From Micromonospora pisi (GTDB lineage Bacteria > Actinomycetota > Actinomycetes > Mycobacteriales > Micromonosporaceae), in the NCBI RefSeq assembly GCF_003633685.1, contig NZ_RBKT01000001.1, positions 2,542,001-2,606,000 of the forward strand: a stretch of 64,000 bases of DNA, in the 5' to 3' direction. The notes under the pieces are model-generated. The model had not been told where the DNA came from. It was given only the letters and a program-made list of their open reading frames with translations, and did no database searches. Made by a program: the position numbers and the translations under genes. Of the stretch, positions 34,392 to 42,894 are shown one piece after another. Each line of letters begins with the position of its first letter. Position 1 is the first letter of the stretch.

Positions 34392-34727
34392 CTTCCGCCG
34401 CCGCCCACCGCCCGCACAGCAGAGGTCGGCGGACGGGACGACGTCACCGCCCGCATCCGACTCGAGGACGACCGCGAATCCGCAGGACAAATGCAAGGCT
34501 AGGAGTGGAGGTATTCGGACAGCAAGGAACGTAAGCCCGAAAATAAGTGGTAATTGTCAATGTCGAAACCTGGCGTGTCGGAGTAACAAATACGCGCGCC
34601 GGGGCGCTACCCCGGTCATGTATGTACCAGCCCACCACCGTCGGGTCTTCGACGGGTCGGCGCCGGGCCCATGTCCCGGACGCGCGTGGCTGCTGGCCCG
34701 CCGGCCTGCGCGCCTTAGACTGCCCCG

Positions 34728-35186
34728 GTGAGCGACGCGCGCCGCCAGGCCCCAGGTGACCTGCTGGTCCACCTGCGGCGGGCCCGTGACCACGCCGACC
34801 GCCACTACGCCGAGCCGCTGGATCTGGACACGCTCGCCGCGGTGGCGGGGATCAGCAAGTACCACTTCCAGCGGATGTTCACCGCCACGTACGGCCTCTC
34901 CCCCGCCGCGCACCTCTGCCGCCGCCGGGTGGAACGGGCGCAGGACCTCCTTCGCGTCACCAACCTCACCGTCACCGAGGTCTGCCACGCCGTCGGCTTC
35001 TCCAGCCTCGGCTCGTTCAGCAGTCGGTTCCGCGAACTTGTTGGGGAGACACCGAGCGAGTTCCAGCGACGGTGGGCGGCGACCGGCGCGCCCCGGATCC
35101 CGGGATGCTTCGTGCTCATGTGGGGGCTGGCCGAACGGAAAGAATGTGCAACTCAGGAGAAGCCGCCGGCCCCGGAGCACTCATAG
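34728..35186 (+). CDS. AraC-family transcriptional regulator, DNA-binding domain only
   Basis: A 152-residue protein made almost entirely of the double helix-turn-helix of AraC/XylS proteins. The first HTH is LDTLAAVAGISKYHFQRMFTATYG (shown here as a guide to positions about 28-51). The second includes VTEVCHAVGFSSLGSFSSRFR and ends in GETPSEFQRR. No separate sensor domain is present. A -10 hexamer TAGACT (34716-34721) ends 6 nt before the GTG, indicating a leaderless message. It is followed after 9 nt by a VOC-family gene that it probably co-transcribes or controls. Confidence 0.9.
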   Translation: MSDARRQAPGDLLVHLRRARDHADRHYAEPLDLDTLAAVAGISKYHFQRMFTATYGLSPAAHLCRRRVERAQDLLRVTNLTVTEVCHAVGFSSLGSFSSRFRELVGETPSEFQRRWAATGAPRIPGCFVLMWGLAERKECATQEKPPAPEHS

Positions 35187-35195
35187 CCTGGTCAC

Positions 35196-35624
35196 ATGAT
35201 TACCAACATCTCGATCACCAGTGTCTTCGTGAAGGATGTGGACGCGTCCAAGGCGTTCTACATCGATGTCCTCGGCTTTGAGGAACACACCGACGTCGCG
35301 CTCGGCGACGGCTACCGCTGGTGCACGGTGAAGCACCCGAACCAGCCGGAACTTGAGGTCCACCTGACCATTCCCGGCCCGCCGTACTCGCCGGGAATGG
35401 TCGCCGAGATGAACCGGGCGCTCGACGACGGTGGCATGTTCGCCCTCGGTCTGCGCGTGGACGACTGCCAGAAGACCTACGACGAGCTGCGCGCCAAGGG
35501 TGTGGCGTTCATCCAGACCCCGGAGGAGCGCCCGTACGGGGTGGAGGCGGTCGCCCGCGACAATTCGGGCAACTGGATGGTGCTGGTCGAGCCACGAGCC
35601 TTCAACCCCGCCGACTTCGCCTGA
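35196..35624 (+). CDS. VOC-superfamily (glyoxalase/bleomycin-resistance-like) protein
   Basis: A 142-residue protein with two beta-alpha-beta-beta-beta modules: ITNISITSVFVKDVDASKAFYIDVLGFEE at the start and ALGLRVDDCQKTYDELRAKGV in the second half, ending in DNSGNWMVLVEP. These are the typical fold of glyoxalase I and bleomycin/fosfomycin resistance relatives. The actual substrate cannot be read. TAGCCT lies 6 nt before the ATG, so it may also have its own leaderless start. Confidence 0.88.
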   Translation: MITNISITSVFVKDVDASKAFYIDVLGFEEHTDVALGDGYRWCTVKHPNQPELEVHLTIPGPPYSPGMVAEMNRALDDGGMFALGLRVDDCQKTYDELRAKGVAFIQTPEERPYGVEAVARDNSGNWMVLVEPRAFNPADFA

Positions 35625-35815
35625 TCCAGCCCGCCGGGCACGGCACATCCGGCCGGGCACCCGGGGCCCTCACAAAATCCATCGGGGGGAGGGCCTCCGA
35701 CTCGGACGGGTGGTTCGCCGTGCCCGATCGTCACTGTCGATCATTCCGGCCCGCGCCCCGCCAATCGGGCGGAGCAGGTTGCGCCGGTCCGCAAAACAAT
35801 CGGAGGGGGACGGGC

Positions 35816-37303
35816 GTGACCACGGTCAGCTCGGGTACGGCCGCCGCAGGCGCCGGGGCTTCGGGAGCGGATCCCCGGCGATGGTGGGTGCTGGCCCTGC
35901 TCTCCGGCCTGGCGTTCATGATCCTGCTGGACATGACCATCGTGAACGTGGCGCTGCCCCGGATCCAGGGCAGCCTCGGCTTCTCGGAGGCCGGGCTGGC
36001 CTGGGTCGTCAACGGTTACGTGCTGGCTGCGGGCGGGCTGCTGATCCTCGGCGGGCGGTTGGCCGACGTCTTCGGCCGGCGACGCCTGTTGCTGACCGGT
36101 GTCGTCATCTTCGCGGTCTCCTCGGCCGTCTGCGGCGCGGCGGTCAGCCCGGGGATGTTGATCGCCGGCCGATTCGGCCAGGGCGTCGCCGAGGCGATCG
36201 CCGCCCCGGCGTCACTGGGTCTGATCGCATTGCTCTTCACCGATCCGAAGGAGCGGACAAAAGCATTGGGGATCTGGGGTGGCCTGGTCGCGCTCGGCGG
36301 GACCCTGGGTTACGTCATCTCCGGCGTGCTGACCGACCTGACCTCCTGGCGTTGGATCTTCTACATCAACCTGCCGTTCGCCGCACTGGTGCTCCTGATC
36401 ATGCCTCGCCTGGTCACGGAAAGCCGGATGGTGCGCGAGCGGGGTCAACGACTCGACGTCACCGGCGCGATCACCTCGACCACCGGTCTGGTCGCCATCG
36501 TCTACGGGCTGCTCCAGGCCGCCGAGCATCCCTGGAGGTCCGCGAGTGTGGTGTTTCCACTGGTCGGCGGTGTCTGCCTGCTGGCCGCCACGGTCGTCGT
36601 CGAGCGTCGGGCGAGAGATCCGCTCATCCCACTGGCCTTCTTCGCCAACCGGACGAGGTCGGTGATCAACGTCGTCTCGCTCTTCTTCATGGCGGCGTTC
36701 ATCTCGTACACGTTCATGCTGACCCTGTTCGAGCAGCAGGTGCTGGGCTACTCCCCGCTGGTGAGCGGGCTGGCCTGGCTGCCGCTCGGGCTCGCGATCG
36801 GGGTCGGCATCGGTGTGGGTACCGCGTTGATTCCCCGCCTGGGAGTGAAGGCGGTGGCCGCCGCCGGTTTCATCGGTGCCGGTGTGGGGCTGTTCCTGAC
36901 CAGCACGATCGACGTCGACACCCGGTACGTCAGCGGCATCCTGCCGGGGATGATCGTGTTCGGGGTGTTCGCCGGCGCCACCATGCCGGCCGCGACCAAT
37001 GCCGCGTTGCACGGGGTGACCGCCCAGGACTCCAGCCTGGCCTCCGGGGTGCAGAACACCATGCAGCAGATCGGCGGTGCGCTCGGACTCGCCGTGCTGG
37101 TGACCCTCGCGCTCCGCTACACCGACGACCAGCTCCAACTCGGGGTGGCCGCACAGGTCGCGGTGGTGTCGGGCTACGTCGTCGCGTTGCGTACCGGGGC
37201 CGGGCTGATGGTGCTCGGCGGAGTGCTCATCCTGCTGCTGTTCGAGCGCGTCGACCCGGAACTGCGGGACCCGACCGCCGAGATCGTCGGGGCGACCCGC
37301 TGA
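35816..37303 (+). CDS. MFS multidrug exporter, DHA2 (14-helix, EmrB/QacA) family
   Basis: A 495-residue integral membrane protein. It has the DHA2 motif LDMTIVNVALPRIQ in helix 1, the loop motif A GRLADVFGRRRLLL after helix 2 and a motif C-like segment GGTLGYVISGVL in helix 5. Fourteen hydrophobic segments can be counted approximately. It is a proton-driven drug or metabolite efflux pump in the inner membrane. GTG at 35816 is chosen because GGAGGGG stands 7 nt upstream; longer in-frame starts have none. It stands alone; no regulator is adjacent. Confidence 0.93.
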   Translation: MTTVSSGTAAAGAGASGADPRRWWVLALLSGLAFMILLDMTIVNVALPRIQGSLGFSEAGLAWVVNGYVLAAGGLLILGGRLADVFGRRRLLLTGVVIFAVSSAVCGAAVSPGMLIAGRFGQGVAEAIAAPASLGLIALLFTDPKERTKALGIWGGLVALGGTLGYVISGVLTDLTSWRWIFYINLPFAALVLLIMPRLVTESRMVRERGQRLDVTGAITSTTGLVAIVYGLLQAAEHPWRSASVVFPLVGGVCLLAATVVVERRARDPLIPLAFFANRTRSVINVVSLFFMAAFISYTFMLTLFEQQVLGYSPLVSGLAWLPLGLAIGVGIGVGTALIPRLGVKAVAAAGFIGAGVGLFLTSTIDVDTRYVSGILPGMIVFGVFAGATMPAATNAALHGVTAQDSSLASGVQNTMQQIGGALGLAVLVTLALRYTDDQLQLGVAAQVAVVSGYVVALRTGAGLMVLGGVLILLLFERVDPELRDPTAEIVGATR

Positions 37304-37367
37304 GCGGCGGTCCCGACCGGATCCGGTGGAGGCGCACCGCCGCCGGGTCCGGTCGGGACCGGTCGGC

Positions 37368-37901
37368 TCAGGAGGAGAAGGCCGAGCCCGTTTCGACGAG
37401 GGTCTTGAGGTCGCTGAGGATCCACGCCCAGCCGCCGCCGGCCCCGCTCTCCTCGTGCTTGCCCCCGGTCATGGCGCCGGTGGCGGGGGCATCGGTGACG
37501 TCGTGGGTCACGGTGAGCCGGCAGACGCCCGGCTGCGCCGCCAGCTCGGAGATCTCCCAGGTGAGCGTGGTGAACGGCTCCTTGGCGGTGCTCTCGTCCA
37601 TCAGCAGGCGCCAGGTCTGGACCAGCTTGCGCGGCGGGTCGACCTCGATGACCTCGCCGTCGACGATGACCTCCTGCATCGGGAAGCCGTTCTCGGCGGC
37701 GTACTTGCGCATCTCGTCGCTCGGGGTGGAGTGGTACGAGCCGCCGGGGCGCAGGTCGTACATCCCCGGGGCGCCGTAACCGTAGCGGGCGTTCCACTCC
37801 GGCTGGGTGATGGCGTCCCAGATCTTCTGCGAGGTGGACTTGATGTAGACCCGGTAGACCTGGGTGGTGGTGTCGGCCGAGACGTCGGTGTTCGTGGTCA
37901 T
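37368..37901 (-). CDS. SRPBCC/AHSA1-domain protein
   Basis: A 177-residue protein with the AHSA1 pattern: VYRVYIKSTSQKIWDAITQPEWNARYGYG, then a glycine-rich turn LRPGGSYHS, beta strands (VIEVDPPRKLVQTW, FTTLTWEI) and a C-terminal helix WAWILSDLKTLVETG. This group is often co-transcribed with an ArsR regulator, exactly as here, and is thought to bind small hydrophobic ligands. GGAGG lies 7 nt before the ATG, and the ATG overlaps the ArsR stop by 4 nt. Confidence 0.9.
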   Translation of the reverse strand: MTTNTDVSADTTTQVYRVYIKSTSQKIWDAITQPEWNARYGYGAPGMYDLRPGGSYHSTPSDEMRKYAAENGFPMQEVIVDGEVIEVDPPRKLVQTWRLLMDESTAKEPFTTLTWEISELAAQPGVCRLTVTHDVTDAPATGAMTGGKHEESGAGGGWAWILSDLKTLVETGSAFSS

Positions 37902-38218
37902 GGTTGCTCCTCCAGATGGTTCTTCAGGTCGATGAGCGCCACCACGTGACGCTCCGTGTACTTGTCGATCCACCGGTCGTGGATCAGCCTGATCGGCACC
38001 GGGTTGAGGAAGTGCAGCTTTTCCCGGCCGGACCGGCGCACGCTGACGAGACCCGCCTCTTCCAGGACTTTCAGATGTTTCATGACGCCGAAACGGGTCA
38101 TCTCCAGCTCCGATTCGAGCTCGGTGAGCGTCCGGCCGTCGCGAGCGAAAAGAAGGTCGAGCAGGAAGCGACGGGTCGGGTCGGCCAGTGCCTTGAAGAC
38201 CCGGTCGTCGTCCGTCAT
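37898..38218 (-). CDS. ArsR-family winged-helix regulator
   Basis: A 106-residue regulator: VFKALADPTRRFLLDLL, then the recognition helix region LTELESELEMTRFGVMKHLKVLEEAGLV and the wing VSVRRSGREKLHFL. It lacks the CxC metal site of metal-sensing ArsR members, so a non-metal effector is likely. It forms a two-gene operon with the AHSA1 protein by a 4-nt overlap and probably represses it. TTATGTGACCCAATGGTCACAT just upstream contains a TGTGACC...GGTCACA inverted repeat (about 38230-38248) that may be its operator. Confidence 0.9.
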   Translation of the reverse strand: MTDDDRVFKALADPTRRFLLDLLFARDGRTLTELESELEMTRFGVMKHLKVLEEAGLVSVRRSGREKLHFLNPVPIRLIHDRWIDKYTERHVVALIDLKNHLEEQP

Positions 38219-38312
38219 GACGCCAAGTTATGTGACCCAATGGTCACATGTCAAGGCTGACGGAACCCCGGACAACCCTCGTACCGGCATGTCGGACCCG
38301 GACGGACCGGGC

Positions 38313-38459
38313 TCAGGCCCCGCGCTGCCGACGCTCGGCGGCCCGGCGCCGGTCCGCGTCCTCGATCGCATGACGGACGGCGAACCGGACCACGGCGTAC
38401 AGGACGAAAAGCCCGACCAGCCACAGCACGAAAGCGAAGATCAGCTCAGGGATATTCAT
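38313..38459 (-). CDS. small single-span membrane protein (48 residues)
   Basis: The frame reads MNIPELIFAFVLWLVGLFVL, YAVVRFAVRHAIEDADRRRA, then AERRQRGA. It shows one clear transmembrane helix (about residues 5-25) followed by a strongly basic cytoplasmic tail, a common architecture for small actinobacterial membrane proteins. Third codon positions are G/C rich. The ribosome site (GACGGGA) abuts the ATG, so GTG nine bases earlier is an alternative start. Function unknown. Confidence 0.6.
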   Translation of the reverse strand: MNIPELIFAFVLWLVGLFVLYAVVRFAVRHAIEDADRRRAAERRQRGA

Positions 38460-38507
38460 TCCCGTCACGATAGAAGCCACCCGGCCCCCGCCGTGGACCC
38501 GAACGGA

Positions 38508-38948
38508 TCAGCCCGCGCTGATCACCGCGGTCACGGTGGTCCCCGGTGCGTCGTTGCGGATGAACAGCTCCGCGCTCAGGTTCCGGACGATCCAGAGACC
38601 CCGGCCGCCGATCTGGGTGGCCGCCGGTTGGGTCGTGCCGCTGGCCGGCTCACTGATCCCCGTACCCGCGTCGCTGACCTGGCAGCAGAGCCGCGCACCG
38701 TCCCGCCACAGTCGCAGCCGGCCACGGCCGCCGCCGTGCCGGACCGCGTTGCTCGCCAACTCCCCCGCCACGATCAACAACTGCTGCAACTGCTCGTTGT
38801 CGATGCCGAGAAGATCGGCGTGCGCGGAAATGGTGGCCCGCATGCCGTACAGGCCGTCGCCGTCGAAGGCATGGTCGAGCGTGACCTCCTCCGGCTCGGG
38901 ATTCTCTCCCTGGGCCGAGGCGGCGACACGCGGATCGGAAGTACTCAT
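38508..38948 (-). CDS. ATP-binding protein, RsbW/SpoIIAB-like histidine kinase-type ATPase
   Basis: A 146-residue GHKL-ATPase. The N-box is ELASNAVRHGGG (about residues 63-74), G1 is VSDAGTGISEP and G2 is GGRGLWIVRNLS. Such single-domain proteins act as anti-sigma factors or serine kinases in actinobacterial stress signalling, often binding a STAS protein. The gene overlaps the MEDS-STAS gene by 4 nt, forming a natural sensor-antagonist/kinase pair. No sigma factor is adjacent, so its target is unknown. Confidence 0.9.
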   Translation of the reverse strand: MSTSDPRVAASAQGENPEPEEVTLDHAFDGDGLYGMRATISAHADLLGIDNEQLQQLLIVAGELASNAVRHGGGRGRLRLWRDGARLCCQVSDAGTGISEPASGTTQPAATQIGGRGLWIVRNLSAELFIRNDAPGTTVTAVISAG

Positions 38949-39817
38949 GGTGCCGCTGTTATCCGAAACCGGTCGGTCCCGGTCAGGCCGGTCGCACCGA
39001 CCAGCTCCATCACCTTCCGCACCAGCCCGTGGCAGGTCACGGTCATCCGCCGGGCGGCGGGCAGCTTCAGCGCGGCGTGGGTGATCGCCGAGGCGCAGGC
39101 CGCGTCGATGTAGTCCAGCCCGGTCAGGTTCACGTGCGGGTGCCGGTCGAGCCGTACCGTCTCGGTCAGTGCCCGGTTCAGCTCGTCGAGGTGCTGGTAG
39201 TCCAGCTCACCCGCGATCCGGATGCCGGGCGGGCTGTACTGCCGGCAGATCCGCAGCAACGCGTCGTCGTGGTACGCCAGCGCGGCGACCGCCCTCGGGT
39301 GCGCCTTCGCGGCAAAGGCCAGGGTGACCGCGTCGAACCGCTCCCGGTCGTACTGGCAGATCACGCAGAGACGCCCGTCGGCGAAGAGAGCCCCGACCTC
39401 CTGCTCGAAGGTGAGCAGCTCCTCCGGGGCGGCCAGCGGACGGGTGGCCCAGCACATGTCCGCGGTCACCCGGAGCCCCGGATAACCCTCCCGCCCCGCC
39501 AACTCCAGTTGCTCGGCGAGCGTGTCGACCATGCTCAGCGCGTCCGCCGTCCGGCCGGCCAGCAACGACGCCTCCATGGTCTCGAAACGCAGTTGCCCGC
39601 GTCGCAGCGCGCTGCCGGTGCGTACCGAGCGGCCGAGCAGTTCCCGACCCAACTGCTCCGGGTCGACCGAGTCGGTCCAGCAGAGCACCTTCTGCCCTTG
39701 GCGCAGGCCATCGCGGACGAAGGCGGCCAGCAGATCCAGCCGCTCCTGCGGATCGGAGAACGTCAAACACCCATGGTCCCCGAGTTCGAGCTCGTCTACC
39801 CGGACAGCCTCGGCCAT
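38945..39817 (-). CDS. MEDS-domain sensor fused to STAS domain
   Basis: A 290-residue protein. The N-terminal MEDS (DcmR-like sensory) domain (about residues 10-190) starts DHGCLTFSDPQERLDLLAAFVRDGLRQG and includes VICQYDRERF. The C-terminal STAS domain (about 200-290) includes IAGELDYQHLDELNRAL and LTGLDYIDAACASAI, where Asp replaces the usual phosphorylatable Ser region (I see no clear Ser). MEDS domains bind hydrocarbon-like ligands or mediate redox/stress sensing. The start ATG at 39817 has GGAGG about 9 nt upstream. It pairs with the downstream ATPase gene. Confidence 0.87.
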   Translation of the reverse strand: MAEAVRVDELELGDHGCLTFSDPQERLDLLAAFVRDGLRQGQKVLCWTDSVDPEQLGRELLGRSVRTGSALRRGQLRFETMEASLLAGRTADALSMVDTLAEQLELAGREGYPGLRVTADMCWATRPLAAPEELLTFEQEVGALFADGRLCVICQYDRERFDAVTLAFAAKAHPRAVAALAYHDDALLRICRQYSPPGIRIAGELDYQHLDELNRALTETVRLDRHPHVNLTGLDYIDAACASAITHAALKLPAARRMTVTCHGLVRKVMELVGATGLTGTDRFRITAAP

Positions 39818-40017
39818 GCAGCCCCGCCTCCGTACCGTGATGAAGCTGGACCCACCGTAAGGCCCGCCGGCCGATCCGTCACCTCGGGGGGCGGACAAGG
39901 TGGGCCGGGGTGGGGCGATCGTCGGCGTACCCGCCCCGTTGTTGACCTGATCACATCGAGCGGTCGCGGTACGTCACGACCCGACCCGACGCTGCGGGGC
40001 TGTGCCAAGGTGGGGCG

Positions 40018-42525
40018 GTGACCGTGCCCGCCGCTGCGCCCCGCCCGCCGACCCCGGTCCGGCCGGGACGGATGCGACTCGTCCTGCGGGAGCTTCGCTC
40101 GTGGCGCCCGACCGTCGCCCGCCTGGCCGGGCTCGTTCGCAGCGCGGTCACGCTCTTCGTCGTCCTCGGCGGCACGCTCTGGCTGATGCCGGGGGTCGAC
40201 GCCGACGGGTTGATCGCGATCGGATGGGTGGTGGTCCTGGTCGCCGTCGTCGGCGCCCTGCTACGACCCGTACTGCTGGCGTTGGCGACCGTGCTCGGCG
40301 GCCTGGGCGCGATGATCGTCGGTGCCAGCCTGCAGACGATCATCCTGTACGTGGCGCTGCGGCTGGCCCCGGACGCGCACCTCTCCGGGCTGCCGGCCGC
40401 GTTCGCGGCGTCGTGGTTCGCGGTGGCGCTGGCCGCCGTGGTCAACTGGTTGACCGACTCCGGCACCGACGACGCCTTCGTCAGCGAGGCGCTGCGGTTG
40501 ATGCGCAAGGTGAGCCGGACGGCTCAGAAGCGGGGTACGGCACCCGAGGGCGACGGCCTGCTGGTGGTACAGCTCGACGGGGTGTCGGCTCCGCTGCTGC
40601 GCTGGGCGATCCACGCCGGCAACCTGCCCAACACCGGCCGCTGGCTCCGCCTGCGCAGTCACCGGCTCAGTGCCTGGCACACCGGCCTGCCGGCGACCAC
40701 GCCGGGGGCGCAGGCCGGCATCCTGCACGGCGACGACCGGTCGGTGCCGGCGTTCCGCTGGTACGACAAGGAGGCCGGGCGACTGATGGTCGCCAACCGG
40801 CCGCGCGACGCCGCGGAGATCGAACGCCAGCTCTCCGACGGTCGCGGGCTGCTCCGCGACGGCGGTGTCAGCATCAGCAACATCTTCTCCGGGGACGCGC
40901 CCGCGACGCTCTTCACGGTCAGCCGGGCCACCCTGCCGGGCCGCTCCTCCCGGGGCTACGCCGAGTTCATGATCAGCCCGGCCGGCTTCGCCCGCGCGAT
41001 CGTGCTGGGCCTCGGACGCGTACTCAAGGAGCTGCACCAGGCCCGTGGTCAGCGGCTGCGCGACATCCGACCGCGGGTCAGCCGGTCCGGGGCGTTCCTG
41101 GTGCTCCGCCCCCTCGCCGGCATGCTGCGCGACATGAACGTCTCGCTGATCGCCGAACAGATGGCGCTCGGCGCCCCGGTGATCTTCTGCGACTTCGTCG
41201 ACTACGACGAGGTGGCGCACCACGCCGGGCCGGCACGGCCGGAGTCGCTGGACGCGCTGGGCCGCCTCGACCAGGTCCTCGGCGTACTCGAACGGCTCGC
41301 CGCCGAGGCCGACCGGCGCTACCACCTGGTCGTTCTCTCCGACCACGGCCAGAGTCAGGGCGAGACCTTCCGGCAGCGGTACGGCGAGTCGCTGGCCCAG
41401 ACGGTCGACCGCCTGGTGAACGCCACCGCCGAGGTGGCGCGGGCGGCCGATGACAGCACGTCCCCGGTGGGTGGGACCAACCGGGCCAGCCGGAACGGAT
41501 CGGCGCGGGGTGAGCGGACCGCGTCGGCCGCGACCGGACCGGTCGAGCACTGGGGACCGGTGAACACGCTGCTCACCGAGATCAGTGGTCGACCGGGACC
41601 GGGCGCGGCGGCGACCCGGGCGGCGGTCCGCTCCCGGACCGTCGACCGCGAGGTGCGACTCGGCCCGGCCCGCGAACCCGCCACGCCACCCCGACCTGGC
41701 CCTGCTGGTGAGGCCCAGGAACTCGCCCGTACGGACGTGCTGGTGGTCGCCTCGGGCAACCTGGCGATGGTCTACTTCACCCGCTACCCCGGCAAGCCGA
41801 CCCGGGCCGAGATCGAGGCCGCCCACCCGGGCCTGGTGAACGCCCTGGCCGCGCACCCGGGTGTCGGGGTGGTGGTGGTCGGCGACGAGTCCGGTCCGGT
41901 GGCCGTGGGCAAGCGGGGCGAACACCACCTCGGCGACGGGCGGGTCACCGGTGAGGACCCGCTGGCCGGGTACGGGCCACGCGCCGCCACCGACCTGCTC
42001 CGGCATCAGGAGATCGCGCACGTCGGCGACCTGGTGCTGATCAGCACCATCGACTCGGGCACCGAGGAGGTGGCCGCCTTCGAGGAGTTGGTCGGCAGCC
42101 ACGGCGGGCTGGGTGGTTGGCAGACCGACGCCTTCCTGCTGCACCCGGCCGAGTGGCCGGTCGAGGCCGACCCGCTGATCGGGCCGGTCGCCGTACACCG
42201 GCAGTTGCTGGCCTGGCTGCGGCAGCTCGGGTTGCGCGAGGCGGACGAGCCGGCCACCACGACGGAGCGGGTGGCCGCGCCGATCCTGTCGGCGGACCGG
42301 GCGTTCGTGCCGACGCAGGCGCCGGTCGGCGGCCGGTCAGGCCCCGGAACGCCGCCGGACCACACCGACGATCTGGCTGATCGCCACCACGATGACGACC
42401 GCGACCAGGACCCCCTGCCAGGGCTCGGGGAAGATCGAGCCGCCGAGGACGCCGAAGCCGGCGTAGACCACCGACCAGAGCCCGCAGGCCGGGGCGTTGG
42501 CCAGCGCGAAGCGCCGCCAGTCTAG
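40018..42525 (+). CDS. membrane-anchored alkaline-phosphatase-superfamily phosphodiesterase
   Basis: An 835-residue protein. Residues about 40-145 carry three or four transmembrane helices of phage-holin-like type (AVTLFVVLGGTLWLM, VVVLVAVVGALLRPVLLALATVL). The rest is an alkaline-phosphatase-fold domain with metal and nucleophile signatures LLVVQLDGVSAPLL, GLPATTPGAQAG (Thr candidate), CDFVDYDEVAHHAG and VVLSDHGQSQG. Relatives hydrolyse nucleotides or phospho-lipid/glycan esters at the membrane. An Ala/Arg-rich insert (about 480-560) separates two parts of the domain. The last 63 codons run antisense over the DedA gene and end in an unusual charged tail. Confidence 0.82.
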   Translation: MTVPAAAPRPPTPVRPGRMRLVLRELRSWRPTVARLAGLVRSAVTLFVVLGGTLWLMPGVDADGLIAIGWVVVLVAVVGALLRPVLLALATVLGGLGAMIVGASLQTIILYVALRLAPDAHLSGLPAAFAASWFAVALAAVVNWLTDSGTDDAFVSEALRLMRKVSRTAQKRGTAPEGDGLLVVQLDGVSAPLLRWAIHAGNLPNTGRWLRLRSHRLSAWHTGLPATTPGAQAGILHGDDRSVPAFRWYDKEAGRLMVANRPRDAAEIERQLSDGRGLLRDGGVSISNIFSGDAPATLFTVSRATLPGRSSRGYAEFMISPAGFARAIVLGLGRVLKELHQARGQRLRDIRPRVSRSGAFLVLRPLAGMLRDMNVSLIAEQMALGAPVIFCDFVDYDEVAHHAGPARPESLDALGRLDQVLGVLERLAAEADRRYHLVVLSDHGQSQGETFRQRYGESLAQTVDRLVNATAEVARAADDSTSPVGGTNRASRNGSARGERTASAATGPVEHWGPVNTLLTEISGRPGPGAAATRAAVRSRTVDREVRLGPAREPATPPRPGPAGEAQELARTDVLVVASGNLAMVYFTRYPGKPTRAEIEAAHPGLVNALAAHPGVGVVVVGDESGPVAVGKRGEHHLGDGRVTGEDPLAGYGPRAATDLLRHQEIAHVGDLVLISTIDSGTEEVAAFEELVGSHGGLGGWQTDAFLLHPAEWPVEADPLIGPVAVHRQLLAWLRQLGLREADEPATTTERVAAPILSADRAFVPTQAPVGGRSGPGTPPDHTDDLADRHHDDDRDQDPLPGLGEDRAAEDAEAGVDHRPEPAGRGVGQREAPPV

Positions 42526-42894
42526 GCCGGCCAGGGCGATGGTGAGCAGCACCGGGATCCGCCCGCCCGGCACCAGCCGGGAGACCAGCAGCACCGACAC
42601 CTCGCGTTCGCGCAGCCGGGCGGCGAGCCCGTCGAGCCGGTCGCCGTTGCGCAGCCACCGCAGCCGGCGGGCGAGCTGTTCACCACCGACCCGGCAGAGC
42701 AGGTAGGTGACGGCGTCGCCGAGGTAGGCGCCGGCCGCACCGGCCAGGACGACAAAAACGATCATGAGCGAGTGCTGGTGGAAGGCGAGCGCCGCCGCCG
42801 CGCTGACCGCCGCGCCGGTCGGTACGACCGGCAGCACCGCGCCGAAGGCCACCAGTACGAAGAGCGAGGCGAGCACCCCGATGGCGTTGCTCAC
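42337..42894 (-). CDS. DedA-family (VTT/SNARE-associated) membrane protein
   Basis: A 185-residue membrane protein with the DedA signature LARRLRWLRNGDRLDGLAARL and SRLVPGGRIPVLLTIALAG, flanked by hydrophobic helices. DedA proteins are implicated in flipping of lipid carriers and in membrane-potential homeostasis. The start overlaps the end of the MBL gene by 4 nt, making a two-gene operon. Its last 63 codons overlap the opposing phosphodiesterase gene. Confidence 0.88.
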   Translation of the reverse strand: MSNAIGVLASLFVLVAFGAVLPVVPTGAAVSAAAALAFHQHSLMIVFVVLAGAAGAYLGDAVTYLLCRVGGEQLARRLRWLRNGDRLDGLAARLREREVSVLLVSRLVPGGRIPVLLTIALAGLDWRRFALANAPACGLWSVVYAGFGVLGGSIFPEPWQGVLVAVVIVVAISQIVGVVRRRSGA

